Shown: positions 16,441 through 25,852, counted from the first letter of the stretch. The stretch: 64,000 nucleotides of DNA from M30B53 sp964600785 (GCA_964600785.1 CAZRKH010000048.1:1-64000), one strand, 5' to 3'. Made by a program: numbers and translations. Notes: generated by a model not told the origin, from the sequence alone.

Positions 16441-18021
16441 TCACTCGTCCGTCTCGGAATGGGCGACCGAGGGCCAGTATTCCTCGAAGTCAAACTCGGG
16501 GCTGTTGTCGAGGTCGTGGCATTCCAGGCAGTTGTTGATCGTCCGCTGCCGGCCCTCGGGAGTGTCGATCGTCATCGCCAGTTCGGCCCGCAGACGGTCG
16601 CGTTCGACCTCTTTGACCTCGACCTCGCCGAGCTCCACCGCCACATGGTCGGCCGCCGGCCCGTGGCAGTTCTCACAGCCCTGATGGACCAGCTGGGGCG
16701 TTGCCTCGCGGCTCACAAAGCCCCCGTCGTAGGGCTCGAACTTCTGCGGCGCCCAGCCGACGACGTGGCAGGAGAGGCACTCAGGATCGTGGTCCCGCCG
16801 TGGGTCGGCCTGCTCGAGGGTGTCGAGGGCGGTCGCATGCGGGGTCTGCTCCCAGACCTCGTAGGCGTAGTCGTGGCAGTCGGCGCAGGCCTCGCTGCCG
16901 GCAAAACGGCGGCCGGTCGGGTGCCGGACGGGGGCCAGTTCCAGCCCCTTGGGCCCGAGCGTCTCCAATTGCACCTGGTAGCTCCCCAGCAGGCGGATCA
17001 TGTCGGCCGATTCACCCCAGCGGGCATCCAGCGGCACCCGCTGCACCCGGATTGGCTGCCGCTGGTCGTCGAAAAATCCGACGACCACCGCGTACATCCC
17101 CTTGTGGCCAAGCTCGAGCAGCCGCCGCCTGCCACCCTCCAGGGCCTGGGGTACCATGGGGGGTTCGTCGGCGCCCCCGGCGGTGGCCACCAGGTCGAAC
17201 CGCGCGAAGCGGTCGGCGAGTGTGCGGGTGGCGTCGATCGAGGCCCAACACAGCAGCACCTGGTGGTCGCATTTCGCCGCAGCCAGTCGCGGCTCGACCT
17301 CCTCGAGGGCCTTGGCGGCCGACTTCAGTTCGAGGGAATCGTTGCGGATCGACTCGCCCGCCTCGTCGCCGAGTACGCTCGTGACACCGATCCGCAGGCC
17401 GCCCACCTCGACCACGCGAAATCGCGGTGTGATCCCGGCATCGAGCCCGAGCAGGCCGACGTTGGCGCTCACAAACGGTGTCGGCTCGTCGCCCACCGCC
17501 GCCACGGCGGCCACGAGTTCCTCGGCCGGGAGCCGCAGGTCGTCGGGGCCGAAGCCGACCGCACAATAGTCCATCTCGCGGAGCCCGTCGGCGATCGACT
17601 GAAACTTCACTTCCGCCTGCCGACCGAACCGCCGCACCTGATTGCCGAGATCGAATGCCACGCTCGGCCAGCCGACCGTGGCGAGGGCCCGCAGGAAGTT
17701 CTGCCGCCGGCTGAGCCCCCCCTTCTGGTTCTCCTTGCCGGTGCAGCCGCAGGGCTCGATGTAGCCCTCGAGTTCACCGGTGAACACGATCACCGCGCGA
17801 GGCTTTTCCCAGCCCTCGAAAACGGCACCGTTGCGTCGGCGGTAGGTGTCGGCAAGCAGTTCGGCGGTTTCCGGGCCGCGGTCGGGGATGGCCGACTCGT
17901 TCGCCATGGCCCGCGGCGGGCCGCCTGCCGCAATCGCCGTCACGATCGCCGTCAGGAGCATCGAAATCCGGACGGCCGCGGCCTGCGGGCGTGGCGACAG
18001 CATCAGGGCGACGGGCGGCAT
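16441..18021 (-). CDS. Exported tetraheme c-type cytochrome with metallophosphatase-like N-terminal half
   Basis: A 526-residue protein. The start at 18021 gives an N-terminal signal peptide (ISMLLTAIVTAIAAGGPPRAMA) and has AAGG a few bases ahead. Residues about 60-350 contain VIVFTGELEGYIEPCGCTGK followed by QKGGLSRRQNFL. This pattern is seen in planctomycete and deltaproteobacterial UshA/5'-nucleotidase-like phosphoesterase domains fused to cytochromes. The C-terminal third has four heme-binding CxxCH motifs: CADCH, CLSCH, CENCH and CLECH, like cytochrome c-554-type domains. It is probably periplasmic electron transfer. The phosphatase half has no obvious full metal site, so catalysis there is uncertain. 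It lies 35 bases downstream of the DUF1573 gene and is likely cotranscribed with it. Confidence 0.8.
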   Translation of the reverse strand: MPPVALMLSPRPQAAAVRISMLLTAIVTAIAAGGPPRAMANESAIPDRGPETAELLADTYRRRNGAVFEGWEKPRAVIVFTGELEGYIEPCGCTGKENQKGGLSRRQNFLRALATVGWPSVAFDLGNQVRRFGRQAEVKFQSIADGLREMDYCAVGFGPDDLRLPAEELVAAVAAVGDEPTPFVSANVGLLGLDAGITPRFRVVEVGGLRIGVTSVLGDEAGESIRNDSLELKSAAKALEEVEPRLAAAKCDHQVLLCWASIDATRTLADRFARFDLVATAGGADEPPMVPQALEGGRRRLLELGHKGMYAVVVGFFDDQRQPIRVQRVPLDARWGESADMIRLLGSYQVQLETLGPKGLELAPVRHPTGRRFAGSEACADCHDYAYEVWEQTPHATALDTLEQADPRRDHDPECLSCHVVGWAPQKFEPYDGGFVSREATPQLVHQGCENCHGPAADHVAVELGEVEVKEVERDRLRAELAMTIDTPEGRQRTINNCLECHDLDNSPEFDFEEYWPSVAHSETDE

Positions 18022-18056
18022 CGATGGCACCTTGGAGTGTCGTGGCGGCTGCCGGC

Positions 18057-19289
18057 TCAGGGGCCGACGGCGATCCGTACGGGGATGGTCATGGTCGGGG
18101 CGTCGGGATGCTGTGTCCGCAGGACGATCCGTCCGGCCGGCGCGAGCTTGGTCCCTAGATGATTGCACGGCGGGCTCCCCGGGGGAATGGAGATTGTCAG
18201 CGGAAGCCGCACGACCGAACCGCTTCCGACCGCCGCCGGTTCGCCCACCTCGACGACCATGCACGACGGCACGAGTTCCTCGACCTCCACCGAAAATTCA
18301 TCGGCGGCCGCGCCCCTGGCGGTCAGGAAAATCCGGCCCCGAAAGCCTCTCGCCGAGGCCACGCTGCCGATCGAGAGAAGTTGGCGGCCGGAGTCCCAGC
18401 CGCTGCCGGCGACGGCAATCTCGCCCCGCACGCTGCCCTCGACGGGAATCTCGACGATGGTGGCCCGCCCGGAAGCGGTTTCTCCCTCGGCTGCGGTGCC
18501 CCCGGCAGCCCCCTCGCCCGGCTCACCGCAGACATAGCCGACCTCCAGCACGCCACGGAACGGGCCCAGCGGCAGCGGCGGCCGAGTGGTCAGGTTGATG
18601 CTCAATCCGCCGGTTGCCCCCGCGTGGCCTTCGATCTCCCCGGCGGGAAGTTCGGCCGCCTCGAAGCCGAGGAAGCCCGGCTCGGCATCACCGCCGCCCT
18701 CCCCCCGCCACCGCAGGCTCTCGACGCGTGGCGGCTCGTCGCCGTGGGTGAAGATTCGCACCGGCACCGATTCCTCGCTGGCCACGGCCAGCTTGCTGAA
18801 CACGACCCGTGGCGGTACGACCTCAAAGGTGGGAATCACCCGGCCTTCGACCACGAACGCCACCTCGGACCGACGGGGATCACTGGTGAGGATCGTGGCC
18901 TGCTGCCGAAACGCCCCTCCCCCGCCCTTCGCCGTCCACTCGAGCGTCACCGTGGCGGACTCACCGGGCGGAACCTCGCTGCGATCCAGACCGCTGATCG
19001 TGCAGGTGCAGGAGGTGGCTCCCTTCTCGAGCGTCAACGGGCTGCCACCGGTGTTGGTGATGGTGAAGCGATGGCTCTGCGACTGCCCGCTGCCGAGGCC
19101 GCCGAAGTCGAAGCGGGTTTCCTTCACCTCAGCCCGGGGGGCCGATTCGGGGACATCGCCGACATCGACAAAGCCTCCAACCCGCAGCGGCCGCAGCAGT
19201 GATTCGCTGACCGCGATCCCACCGCCCACCACAATCCCTGCGACTGACGCCACGCAGGCCACCGCGAGGCTGCTCGGAGTCGGTTTCAT
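18057..19289 (-). CDS. Exported DUF1573-domain protein
   Basis: A 410-residue protein with an N-terminal signal or anchor helix (SLAVACVASVAGIVVGGGIAV). The start is ATG at 19289, which places that helix first. The region ETRFDFGGLGSGQSQSHRFTITNTG, followed by TSCTCTISGL, is the DUF1573 pattern: an immunoglobulin-like, HYDIN/ASPM-type beta domain with a Cys pair. Further beta-rich stretches follow (VVEGRVIPTFEVVPPRVVF and the C-terminal PVRIAVGP). Such proteins are abundant in planctomycetes, and their function is unknown. It is adjacent to, and probably cotranscribed with, the tetraheme cytochrome, which suggests a joint periplasmic role. Confidence 0.8.
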   Translation of the reverse strand: MKPTPSSLAVACVASVAGIVVGGGIAVSESLLRPLRVGGFVDVGDVPESAPRAEVKETRFDFGGLGSGQSQSHRFTITNTGGSPLTLEKGATSCTCTISGLDRSEVPPGESATVTLEWTAKGGGGAFRQQATILTSDPRRSEVAFVVEGRVIPTFEVVPPRVVFSKLAVASEESVPVRIFTHGDEPPRVESLRWRGEGGGDAEPGFLGFEAAELPAGEIEGHAGATGGLSINLTTRPPLPLGPFRGVLEVGYVCGEPGEGAAGGTAAEGETASGRATIVEIPVEGSVRGEIAVAGSGWDSGRQLLSIGSVASARGFRGRIFLTARGAAADEFSVEVEELVPSCMVVEVGEPAAVGSGSVVRLPLTISIPPGSPPCNHLGTKLAPAGRIVLRTQHPDAPTMTIPVRIAVGP

Positions 19290-19377
19290 CGCTCGTGTCG
19301 CCTCCGTCGGCGGTCGTCGGTCCGCTTCTTTCTTCAATGATAGCCCGGGGAGACCCCCGCGGCCGCGCGATCGCCGC

Positions 19378-20886
19378 TCAGTAGGCCTTGGCGAGCACGC
19401 TCCGCCGGGAGGTCGGCCTCCCGGTGACCACACACTTGCCGGGCTCGTCATCCCCCTCGATTGGCACGCAGCGAACCGTGACCTTCAGGGGGTCGAGGGC
19501 CGCGGTCACGGCCGGGTCGTCGGCCACGTGGACCAACGCGAAGCCGCCATGCATACCCCGGCCATTGGCGGGGGGCGTGAAGAACGCCTCCACCTCGGCG
19601 AGGCTCTCCAGTCGCCGGGTGTGGCTGTCGCGGAAGCTACCCGCCCTCGCGAGCAGACCTTCCTGGATCGCCTCGAGCTGGTCGGGCACCGCCTCGATGA
19701 AAGCATCCAACGCCATCGACTCGCGGTCCTTGACGCCACGATCGCGCCGGAAGAACGAGACGGCGTGTTCGGCGAGATCCCGCGGGCCGATCTCGACCCG
19801 CAACGGCACCCCCTGCTTGATGTGCTGCCACGATTTCTCACCGCCGCGGAGATCCCTGGCATCGATTCCGGCTCGCACGGGCTCGCCCCGCCAGCGCTGC
19901 TCGGCGAGCCGGTCCCGCAGCCGTTGGCAGGCCTCCATCACCGGCCCGCGGTCGTCGTCGCCCCGCACGATCGGCAGGATCACCACATGCTGCGGGGCGA
20001 TCCTGGGCGGCAGCAGCAGGCCGTCGTCATCGGCGTGGGTCATGATCACGGCGCCGATGAGTCGCGTCGAGACTCCCCACGACGTGGTCCAACAGTATTC
20101 CTCGCCGCCCGAAGGTGATGCGAAGCGGATTTCCTGGGCCTTGGCGAAGTTCTGGCCCAGGAAGTGGGAGGTGCCCGCCTGGAGGGCACGCCGATCCTGC
20201 ATCATCGCCTCGATCGACCAGGTTTCGACCGCTCCGGGAAACCGCTCGGCCGATGGCTTGACGCCCGTGATCACCGGCAGGGCGAGGTCGTCGCGGGCAA
20301 ATCGCTCGTAGATCTTCAGGATTCTGAGCGTTTCCTCGATCGCCTCCTCGCTGGTGGCATGGGCCGTATGGCCTTCCTGCCAGAGAAACTCCGCGGTCCG
20401 CAGAAAGACCCTCGGCCGCATCTCCCAGCGGACCACGTTGGCCCACTGGTTGATCAACACCGGCAGATCCCTCCACGACTGGATCCACTTGGCGTACATC
20501 GCCCCGATGATCGTCTCGCTGGTGGGCCGCACCACCAACGGCTCCTCCAGCTTCCCCGTGGGCACCAGCCCCCCTTCGGGCCCCTGCTCGAGGCGGTGGT
20601 GGGTGACCACCGCGCACTCCTTGGCAAATCCCTCGACATGCTCCGCCTCCTTTTCGAGGAACGAGAGCGGGATGAACAGCGGGAAGTAGGCGTTGACGTG
20701 GCCGGTAGCCTTGAATTCCCTGTCGAGGATTCCCTGCATCCGCTCCCAGATCGCGTAGCCGTGGGGCTTGATCACCATGCAGCCGCGGACCGGCGAGGTC
20801 TCGGCGAGATCGGCGGCCCGCACGACCTGCTGATACCACTCCGGGTAGTCCTCTTCGCGGGTCGGGGAGATCGCGTGTCGGGCCAT
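19378..20886 (-). CDS. proS: Prolyl-tRNA synthetase, archaeal/eukaryotic type
   Basis: Charges tRNA-Pro. The 502-residue class II synthetase has class II motif 1 around CMVIKPHGYAIWERMQGILDREF, motif 2 with PTSETIIGAMYAKWIQSWRDLP and RWEMRPRVFLRTAEFLWQEGHTAH, and motif 3 in the GGEEYCWTTSWGVSTRLIGA region. It lacks the bacterial editing insertion and is about 500 rather than 570 residues. It ends in the extra C-terminal domain finishing AKAY with a terminal Tyr. These are marks of the ProS-3 (archaeal/eukaryal) type, also found in some bacteria. It is on the minus strand, divergent from the YhaM gene. Confidence 0.95.
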   Translation of the reverse strand: MARHAISPTREEDYPEWYQQVVRAADLAETSPVRGCMVIKPHGYAIWERMQGILDREFKATGHVNAYFPLFIPLSFLEKEAEHVEGFAKECAVVTHHRLEQGPEGGLVPTGKLEEPLVVRPTSETIIGAMYAKWIQSWRDLPVLINQWANVVRWEMRPRVFLRTAEFLWQEGHTAHATSEEAIEETLRILKIYERFARDDLALPVITGVKPSAERFPGAVETWSIEAMMQDRRALQAGTSHFLGQNFAKAQEIRFASPSGGEEYCWTTSWGVSTRLIGAVIMTHADDDGLLLPPRIAPQHVVILPIVRGDDDRGPVMEACQRLRDRLAEQRWRGEPVRAGIDARDLRGGEKSWQHIKQGVPLRVEIGPRDLAEHAVSFFRRDRGVKDRESMALDAFIEAVPDQLEAIQEGLLARAGSFRDSHTRRLESLAEVEAFFTPPANGRGMHGGFALVHVADDPAVTAALDPLKVTVRCVPIEGDDEPGKCVVTGRPTSRRSVLAKAY

Positions 20887-21007
20887 CGAGTTTCTCCGCA
20901 GTTCGGCTGATCCCCGAGTGCCGTGACGATGCGACCGGGGGCTGCGAGTCTAGCTTTTCGCCGTCCAGGCCATCCATGGCCCCGCAGGCCGGTGCGGCGA
21001 TGCGAGT

Positions 21008-21037
21008 TTGTGGTGGGCATCGGCAAACCTCTACACT
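21008..21037 (+). promoter_or_regulatory. Candidate promoter for yhaM-rnr
   Basis: TTGTGG at 21008-21013 and TACACT at 21032-21037 have an 18-base spacer. They end about 33 bases before the start of the exoribonuclease gene, in the gap divergent to proS. Confidence 0.45.
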
Positions 21038-21070
21038 GCGACCGTTCCTTTTTCGTTCCCACGGGCTCCC

Positions 21071-22135
21071 ATGTCACGTTCTTCCTCATCCACGCCGCCG
21101 GTGCCCGCCGCCCCGGTGCTGCTGCCCCCGGGTCGCTCCGGCCGCCGCAAGTTCATCACTGAACTGCCGCCGCAAGGGACGATCGACCAGGTCTTCCTGG
21201 CGACCCACAAGCAGCTGCGTCCAAATCGCAACGGGCAGCTCTATCTCCAGGTCGAACTCGCCGACCGCAGCGGTCTGATCACGGCCCGAATGTGGAACGC
21301 CGGCGAGGCGGAGTATGGGGCCTTCGAGGACGGCGACTATGTCCGTGTCGAGGGCAGCACCCAGCTCTACCAGGGCAACCTGCAGGTGATCGCCACCTCG
21401 ATCCAGCGGGTCGATCCTCGCGGGATCGAGGAATCGGACTACAGGGTGCTCTCCGGTGGTGACATCGACCGGCTCGTGGAGGAGATGCGATCGACCTTCG
21501 CGGGGCTCTCGCGGGAGGAGCTGCGGCTGCTCGCCGATGCGGTCTTCGACGACGAGCGGCTGATGGAGTCTTTTCGACGCAGTCCGGCCGGCGTCAAACA
21601 TCACCATGCCTACGCCGGCGGGCTGATCGACCACGTGGCGAGCCTGCTGCGGCTGGCGGACCGGGTGGCGACGCTCTATCCCGACGTCGACCGGGACTTG
21701 CTGCTGGTGGGCGTGCTCTTCCACGACATTGGCAAGACGGTCGAGCTGGAGAGCGAAAAGGGTTTTTCCTACACCGATTCCGGCCAGCTGCTCGGGCACG
21801 TGCTCCTGGGTCTGGAGATCCTCGACGACCGCATCGCCGAGGTCGAGACCAGGCTGGGAAGGCCCCTCGACGCCGAACTGGCGGTGCGGATCAAGCACAT
21901 GGTCGCCAGTCACCATGGCCATTACGAATTTGGCAGCCCGAAGCTGCCGATGACGCTCGAGGCGATCGCCCTGCACCACCTCGATCACTTCGACGCCCAG
22001 ATGGCATCGACGCTGCAGCTGCTGCAAAACGAGGCCTCGATGGACAGTGGCTGGACCCAGTACCACGCCAACCACGGCCGCAAGTTTTTCCGCGGTCGGG
22101 AGCGGTCGCAGGGCGAGGGGAGCGACGGCCGCTAG
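21071..22135 (+). CDS. yhaM: 3'-5' exoribonuclease YhaM family (OB-fold plus HD domain)
   Basis: The 354-residue protein has an N-terminal OB-fold nucleic-acid domain (LYLQVELADRSGLITARMWN and GDYVRVEGSTQLYQGNLQVI) and a C-terminal HD hydrolase domain. Metal ligands are visible in VKHHHAYAGGLIDHV, the HD in LFHDIGK, and SHHGHYEFGSPKLPMTLEA, followed by HHLDHFDAQM. This architecture is that of Bacillus YhaM, which trims 3' ends of RNA and ssDNA. The ATG at 21071 starts a short Ser/Pro-rich N-terminus. rnr begins two bases after the stop, so both RNases are one operon. Confidence 0.92.
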   Translation: MSRSSSSTPPVPAAPVLLPPGRSGRRKFITELPPQGTIDQVFLATHKQLRPNRNGQLYLQVELADRSGLITARMWNAGEAEYGAFEDGDYVRVEGSTQLYQGNLQVIATSIQRVDPRGIEESDYRVLSGGDIDRLVEEMRSTFAGLSREELRLLADAVFDDERLMESFRRSPAGVKHHHAYAGGLIDHVASLLRLADRVATLYPDVDRDLLLVGVLFHDIGKTVELESEKGFSYTDSGQLLGHVLLGLEILDDRIAEVETRLGRPLDAELAVRIKHMVASHHGHYEFGSPKLPMTLEAIALHHLDHFDAQMASTLQLLQNEASMDSGWTQYHANHGRKFFRGRERSQGEGSDGR

Positions 22136-22137
22136 TC

Positions 22138-24135
22138 ATGCCACGCACGCGGCCCCGTGGGGCCCCTGAGCTCGTCACGGGCGTCTACCAGCGGAAAAGC
22201 CGCGGGCACGGTTTCGTGCGACCCTCCTCGGCCCCCGCCCACTCCCGCGATTCGGATATTTACGTGCCCGCCACCGCCTCGCGGGACGCCGCCGACGGCG
22301 ATACGGTGCGGGTGCGTGTTTTGACCGGCGACCACCGTCGCCCGGGGCCGGCCGGCGAGATCGTGGAGGTCGTCGCCCGGCGGACGACCCGTTTCGTGGG
22401 GACCTACTTCGAGGCGGCCGGCGGAGGATGGGTCACGATCGACGGCACCACCTTCGCCCGCCCGGTGGCTGTGGGCGACCCGGGTGCCAAGGGGGTGCGG
22501 CCGCGGGAAAAGGTTGTCCTGGAGATGGTGCGGTTCCCCACCGCGATCCGCGACGGCGAGGGGGTCGTGATCGAGGTGCTCGGCGATGCGGGCGAGCCCG
22601 GCGTCGACACCCGCTCGGTGATCCACGAGTTCGGCCTGCCCGGGTCCTTTCCAGAGGCGGCAATGGAGGAGGCCCGCCGGCAGGCGGCCCGCTTCGGCGA
22701 GCAGGTCGGCCGCGAAAGGGTCGACCGTACCGGTCTGGTGGTGATCACGATCGACCCCACCGACGCCCGCGACTTCGACGACGCGATCTCGCTGGAGCGG
22801 ATCGAACGAGACCACTGGCTGCTCGGCGTGCATATCGCCGACGTGGCGGCCTTCGTCGAGGAGGGTTCCCCGCTCGATCAGGAGGCGCGGGCCCGGGGCA
22901 CGAGCGTCTATCTGCCCGACCGGGTGATTCCGATGCTGCCGGAGATCATCTCCAACAACCTCGCCAGCCTGCAGCCCCAGAAGCTCCGCTATGCCCGCAG
23001 CTGCTGGATCGAGTTCACGCCTGACGGCGGCATGGTCGCCGCGGAGGTGGAGCGGACGGCGATCCGCAGCCGCCGTCGATTCACCTACGACGAGGTTGAC
23101 TGCTTCCTCGAGGATGCGGAAACGACCGCCGTGTCGATGTCCCGCGAGGTGCGGGAGCTGCTCGGACGAATGCGAGACCTGGCCCGTCTGCTGCGGGATC
23201 GTCGCCGCCGTCGGGGCTCCCTGGAACTGGTGATGCCCGAGGTGAAGATCGATCTCGACCGCGACGGGCGGGTGACCGGGGCCCATGTCGAGCCCGACAC
23301 CGAGAGCCACCAGATCATCGAGGAGTTCATGCTCTCGGCCAACGAGGCGGTGGCCGGTCTGCTCGCCGCCGCGGGCATCCCGTTTCTCCGCCGGATTCAT
23401 CCCCAGCCCGACCTGCGGAAGCTGCGGCAGCTCACGGAGTTCGTCTCCGAACTCGGCTTCGAGACCGATTCGCTCGAAAGCCGCTTTGAACTGCAACGGC
23501 TGCTCGCGATGAGCCGTGGCAGGCCGGAGGCCCATGCGGTGCACTACGCGGTGCTCCGCAGCCTCGCCCGGGCGGTCTACGCACCCGCCGAGGAGGGCCA
23601 CTACGCCCTTGCCAGCGACTGCTACTGCCACTTCACCTCGCCGATCCGTCGCTACCCCGATCTCACGATTCACCGGCAGCTCGACGCCCTCGGGCGGCGT
23701 CGCCGGCCGCCCGCCGACGGCCTCGCCGAACTCGGCGAGGCCTGTTCCCAGCTCGAACGGCGGGCGGAGGCGGCGGAACGCGAGCTGGTGAAGCTCAAGC
23801 TGCTGTTGTTCATGAGCGAGCGGATCGGCGAATCGATCGACGCGGTGATCACCGGTGTGGAAGCCTTCGGGCTGTTCGTGCAGGGCATCGAGCTGCCTGC
23901 CGAGGGACTGCTGCCCCGGGAGAGCCTGCCGGACGACGCCTACCGCTACGACCGCCGTCGACACACGCTCGCCGGCCACCGTGCCGGCAACAGCTTCCGG
24001 CTCGGTGACCGGCTGCGGGTGGAGGTGGCGAGCGTCGACCTCGAACGCCGGACGATGGAGTTTCGCCTCGAGGGACGCCACCGCCGTCCGCGGCGGGCCA
24101 AGCGGCCGCCCGGCGGTGGCCGCCGTCGCCGCTGA
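22138..24135 (+). CDS. rnr: Ribonuclease R (RNB family)
   Basis: Processive 3'-5' exoribonuclease that degrades structured RNA. The 665-residue protein has cold-shock-type OB domains, then the RNB catalytic domain with the Asp cluster in DPTDARDFDDAISL near residue 208. FTSPIRRYPDLTIHRQL, GSLELVMPEVKIDLD and a C-terminal S1 domain (DAVITGVEAFGLFVQGIE) follow, then a basic tail RPRRAKRPPGGGRRRR. It is shorter than E. coli RNase R because it lacks the N-terminal helix-turn-helix region. It starts two bases after yhaM, so they are translationally coupled. Confidence 0.94.
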   Translation: MPRTRPRGAPELVTGVYQRKSRGHGFVRPSSAPAHSRDSDIYVPATASRDAADGDTVRVRVLTGDHRRPGPAGEIVEVVARRTTRFVGTYFEAAGGGWVTIDGTTFARPVAVGDPGAKGVRPREKVVLEMVRFPTAIRDGEGVVIEVLGDAGEPGVDTRSVIHEFGLPGSFPEAAMEEARRQAARFGEQVGRERVDRTGLVVITIDPTDARDFDDAISLERIERDHWLLGVHIADVAAFVEEGSPLDQEARARGTSVYLPDRVIPMLPEIISNNLASLQPQKLRYARSCWIEFTPDGGMVAAEVERTAIRSRRRFTYDEVDCFLEDAETTAVSMSREVRELLGRMRDLARLLRDRRRRRGSLELVMPEVKIDLDRDGRVTGAHVEPDTESHQIIEEFMLSANEAVAGLLAAAGIPFLRRIHPQPDLRKLRQLTEFVSELGFETDSLESRFELQRLLAMSRGRPEAHAVHYAVLRSLARAVYAPAEEGHYALASDCYCHFTSPIRRYPDLTIHRQLDALGRRRRPPADGLAELGEACSQLERRAEAAERELVKLKLLLFMSERIGESIDAVITGVEAFGLFVQGIELPAEGLLPRESLPDDAYRYDRRRHTLAGHRAGNSFRLGDRLRVEVASVDLERRTMEFRLEGRHRRPRRAKRPPGGGRRRR

Positions 24136-24169
24136 GCGGGTCGCCGCTGGTCGGGAGGCGGTCGATTCC

Positions 24170-24175
24170 TATACT
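24170..24175 (+). promoter_or_regulatory. Candidate -10 box for gcvT
   Basis: TATACT lies 60 bases before the gcvT start, in the gap after rnr. No clear -35 is seen about 17 bases ahead. Low confidence. Confidence 0.35.
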
Positions 24176-24235
24176 CACCCTTTTTCCGGCGGCCACCGCT
24201 GCCGGGCTACGGCCGAGCCGGCCGGGGAGACGTGC

Positions 24236-25366
24236 ATGTCCGCCGATGAATCCCGCCTGCGTGAAACGCCGCTTGCCGCCTGGCACCGCGACCATGGCGG
24301 ACGCATGGTGCCCTTCGGCGGATGGTCGATGCCCGTGCAATATGGCTCGATCGTGGAGGAACATCGGGCCACCCGCAGCCACTGCGGTCTGTTCGACGTC
24401 TCCCACATGGGGCGGCTGACAGTCGCCGGTGCGGGGGCCCGCGACTGGCTCGAGTCGACCCTCACGCGCAGCGTGGCGGGGCTGTCCGCGGGCCGGGCTC
24501 GCTACACCCTTGTGACCGACGAGGGAGGGCCGCGAGGCCTGCGGGTTCTCGACGACGCCCTGGTCGCCTGCGAGGGAGACACGCTTTTCCAGCTGGTGGT
24601 CAATGCCGCCAACCGCGAGCGGGTCGTCGAATCGCTCGCCGCCCGACTGCCCGCGAATGCCTCGCTCGAAGACCGCACGGGCCAGACGGCGATGATCGCC
24701 GTGCAGGGTCCGCAGGCGGTCGGGATCGTGGCGGGCCTCTGCGAGCCTCGACAGCGGGAGGCGATCACGGCGATGCCGGTCTATCGAACCGGCCGGGCCG
24801 AACTGGCGGGAGTCGACGCGGCGGGGAGCCGCACCGGCTACACCGGCGAGGACGGCTTCGAACTCGTAGTCGATGCCGACTGTGCGACGCGGGTCTGGGA
24901 GGCGTTGGTGTCGGCCGGCGGCCGTCCCTGCGGCCTCGGGGCCCGCGACACCCTGCGACTCGAGGCCGGCATGCCGCTCTACGGCCACGAACTCGTCGAG
25001 TCGAGCGATCCCTTCGCCGTCGGTCTGGGGTTCGCGGTGAACCTCGAGGGCCGCGAGTTTCCCGGCCGCAAGACGCTTGCGGAATTGTCCGCGACCGGGC
25101 CGACACGGCGGCGGGTCGGCCTGATACTCGCCTCGCGGCGGCCGGCCCGCGAGGGCTACCCGGTGGTCGCCTCGGCCGCTGCCCAGGCCGGGGAGATCGG
25201 GGTCGTCACCAGCGGCAGCTTCGCCCCCAGCCTCGAGGCCTCGGTGGCGATGGCGATGCTCGACGTGTCGCGGGCCGATGCCGGCGGCGAAGTGGCCGTC
25301 GAGATCCGTGGCAGCCGTGAGCCGGCCCGGATCGTCCCTCTCCCCTTCTACCGCAGGAAAACCTGA
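24236..25366 (+). CDS. gcvT: Glycine cleavage system T protein (aminomethyltransferase)
   Basis: Transfers the methylene of aminomethyl-lipoyl-GcvH to tetrahydrofolate and releases ammonia. The 376-residue protein starts at ATG 24236, behind GGGGAGA. It has MVPFGGWSMPVQYGSIVEEHRATR, LFDVSHMGRL, SRTGYTGEDGFELVV and ARDTLRLEAGMPLYGHEL, all typical of GcvT. The C-terminal beta domain has VGLILASRRPAREGYPV and GVVTSGSFAPSL. gcvH follows after 99 bases and a lipoylation enzyme comes next. gcvP is not in the window. Confidence 0.95.
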   Translation: MSADESRLRETPLAAWHRDHGGRMVPFGGWSMPVQYGSIVEEHRATRSHCGLFDVSHMGRLTVAGAGARDWLESTLTRSVAGLSAGRARYTLVTDEGGPRGLRVLDDALVACEGDTLFQLVVNAANRERVVESLAARLPANASLEDRTGQTAMIAVQGPQAVGIVAGLCEPRQREAITAMPVYRTGRAELAGVDAAGSRTGYTGEDGFELVVDADCATRVWEALVSAGGRPCGLGARDTLRLEAGMPLYGHELVESSDPFAVGLGFAVNLEGREFPGRKTLAELSATGPTRRRVGLILASRRPAREGYPVVASAAAQAGEIGVVTSGSFAPSLEASVAMAMLDVSRADAGGEVAVEIRGSREPARIVPLPFYRRKT

Positions 25367-25465
25367 ACGGCTCCGGCGTGATTGCGGTATTCTCCCGGCG
25401 ACGGTCGGGCTCGACCGCCTGCCATGCTGCCACGCTGCCACACGAAGTCGCGGGAGGATTCGCCG

Positions 25466-25852
25466 ATGAAGTTTGCCAAGTCTCATGAGTGGGTTCGCGT
25501 CGAGGGAGACCCGGCCCCCGGAGCGATCGCCACGATCGGCATTTCCGCCTATGCCGTCGAGGCCCTGACCGATCTGGTGTTCATGCAGCTGCCCCGCGTC
25601 GGCGACACCCTCACCGCCGGCGAGTCCTTCGGTGAGATCGAGAGCGTGAAGGCCGTCAGCGATCTCTACGCGCCGTGCTCCGGCGAGGTGGTGGAGGTTC
25701 ACGAGGGCCTGCCCAACGATCTCGACATCCTCGGCCGGGATCCGTACGGCGAGGGCTGGATCGTGAAGCTGAAACTCGCCGATCCCTCCGAGCTCGACCA
25801 GCTGATGGACCAGACCGCCTACGACGCGGTCGTTCGGGAGCAGTCGCAGTAG
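25466..25852 (+). CDS. gcvH: Glycine cleavage system H protein
   Basis: Lipoyl-carrying shuttle of the glycine cleavage system. The 128-residue protein has the lipoylation Lys62 in GEIESVKAVSDLYAPCSGEV, preceded by WVRVEGD and ATIGISAYAVEALTDLVFMQLP. The ATG at 25466 has a GGGAGG ribosome-binding site eight bases ahead. A possible -10 box TATTCT is at 25388-25393. The stop overlaps the next start by one base. In Bacillus-type lipoate assembly GcvH is also the hub from which lipoyl groups are handed on. Confidence 0.96.
   Translation: MKFAKSHEWVRVEGDPAPGAIATIGISAYAVEALTDLVFMQLPRVGDTLTAGESFGEIESVKAVSDLYAPCSGEVVEVHEGLPNDLDILGRDPYGEGWIVKLKLADPSELDQLMDQTAYDAVVREQSQ

Noticed and set aside
16459..18162. 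567-codon plus-strand frame opposite the tetraheme cytochrome
   Set aside because: The minus-strand gene has a signal peptide and four CxxCH motifs. The plus frame has nothing conserved.
22132..24081. 649-codon open frame on the minus strand opposite rnr
   Set aside because: rnr has intact RNB and S1 motifs. The antisense frame has no motif and biased composition.
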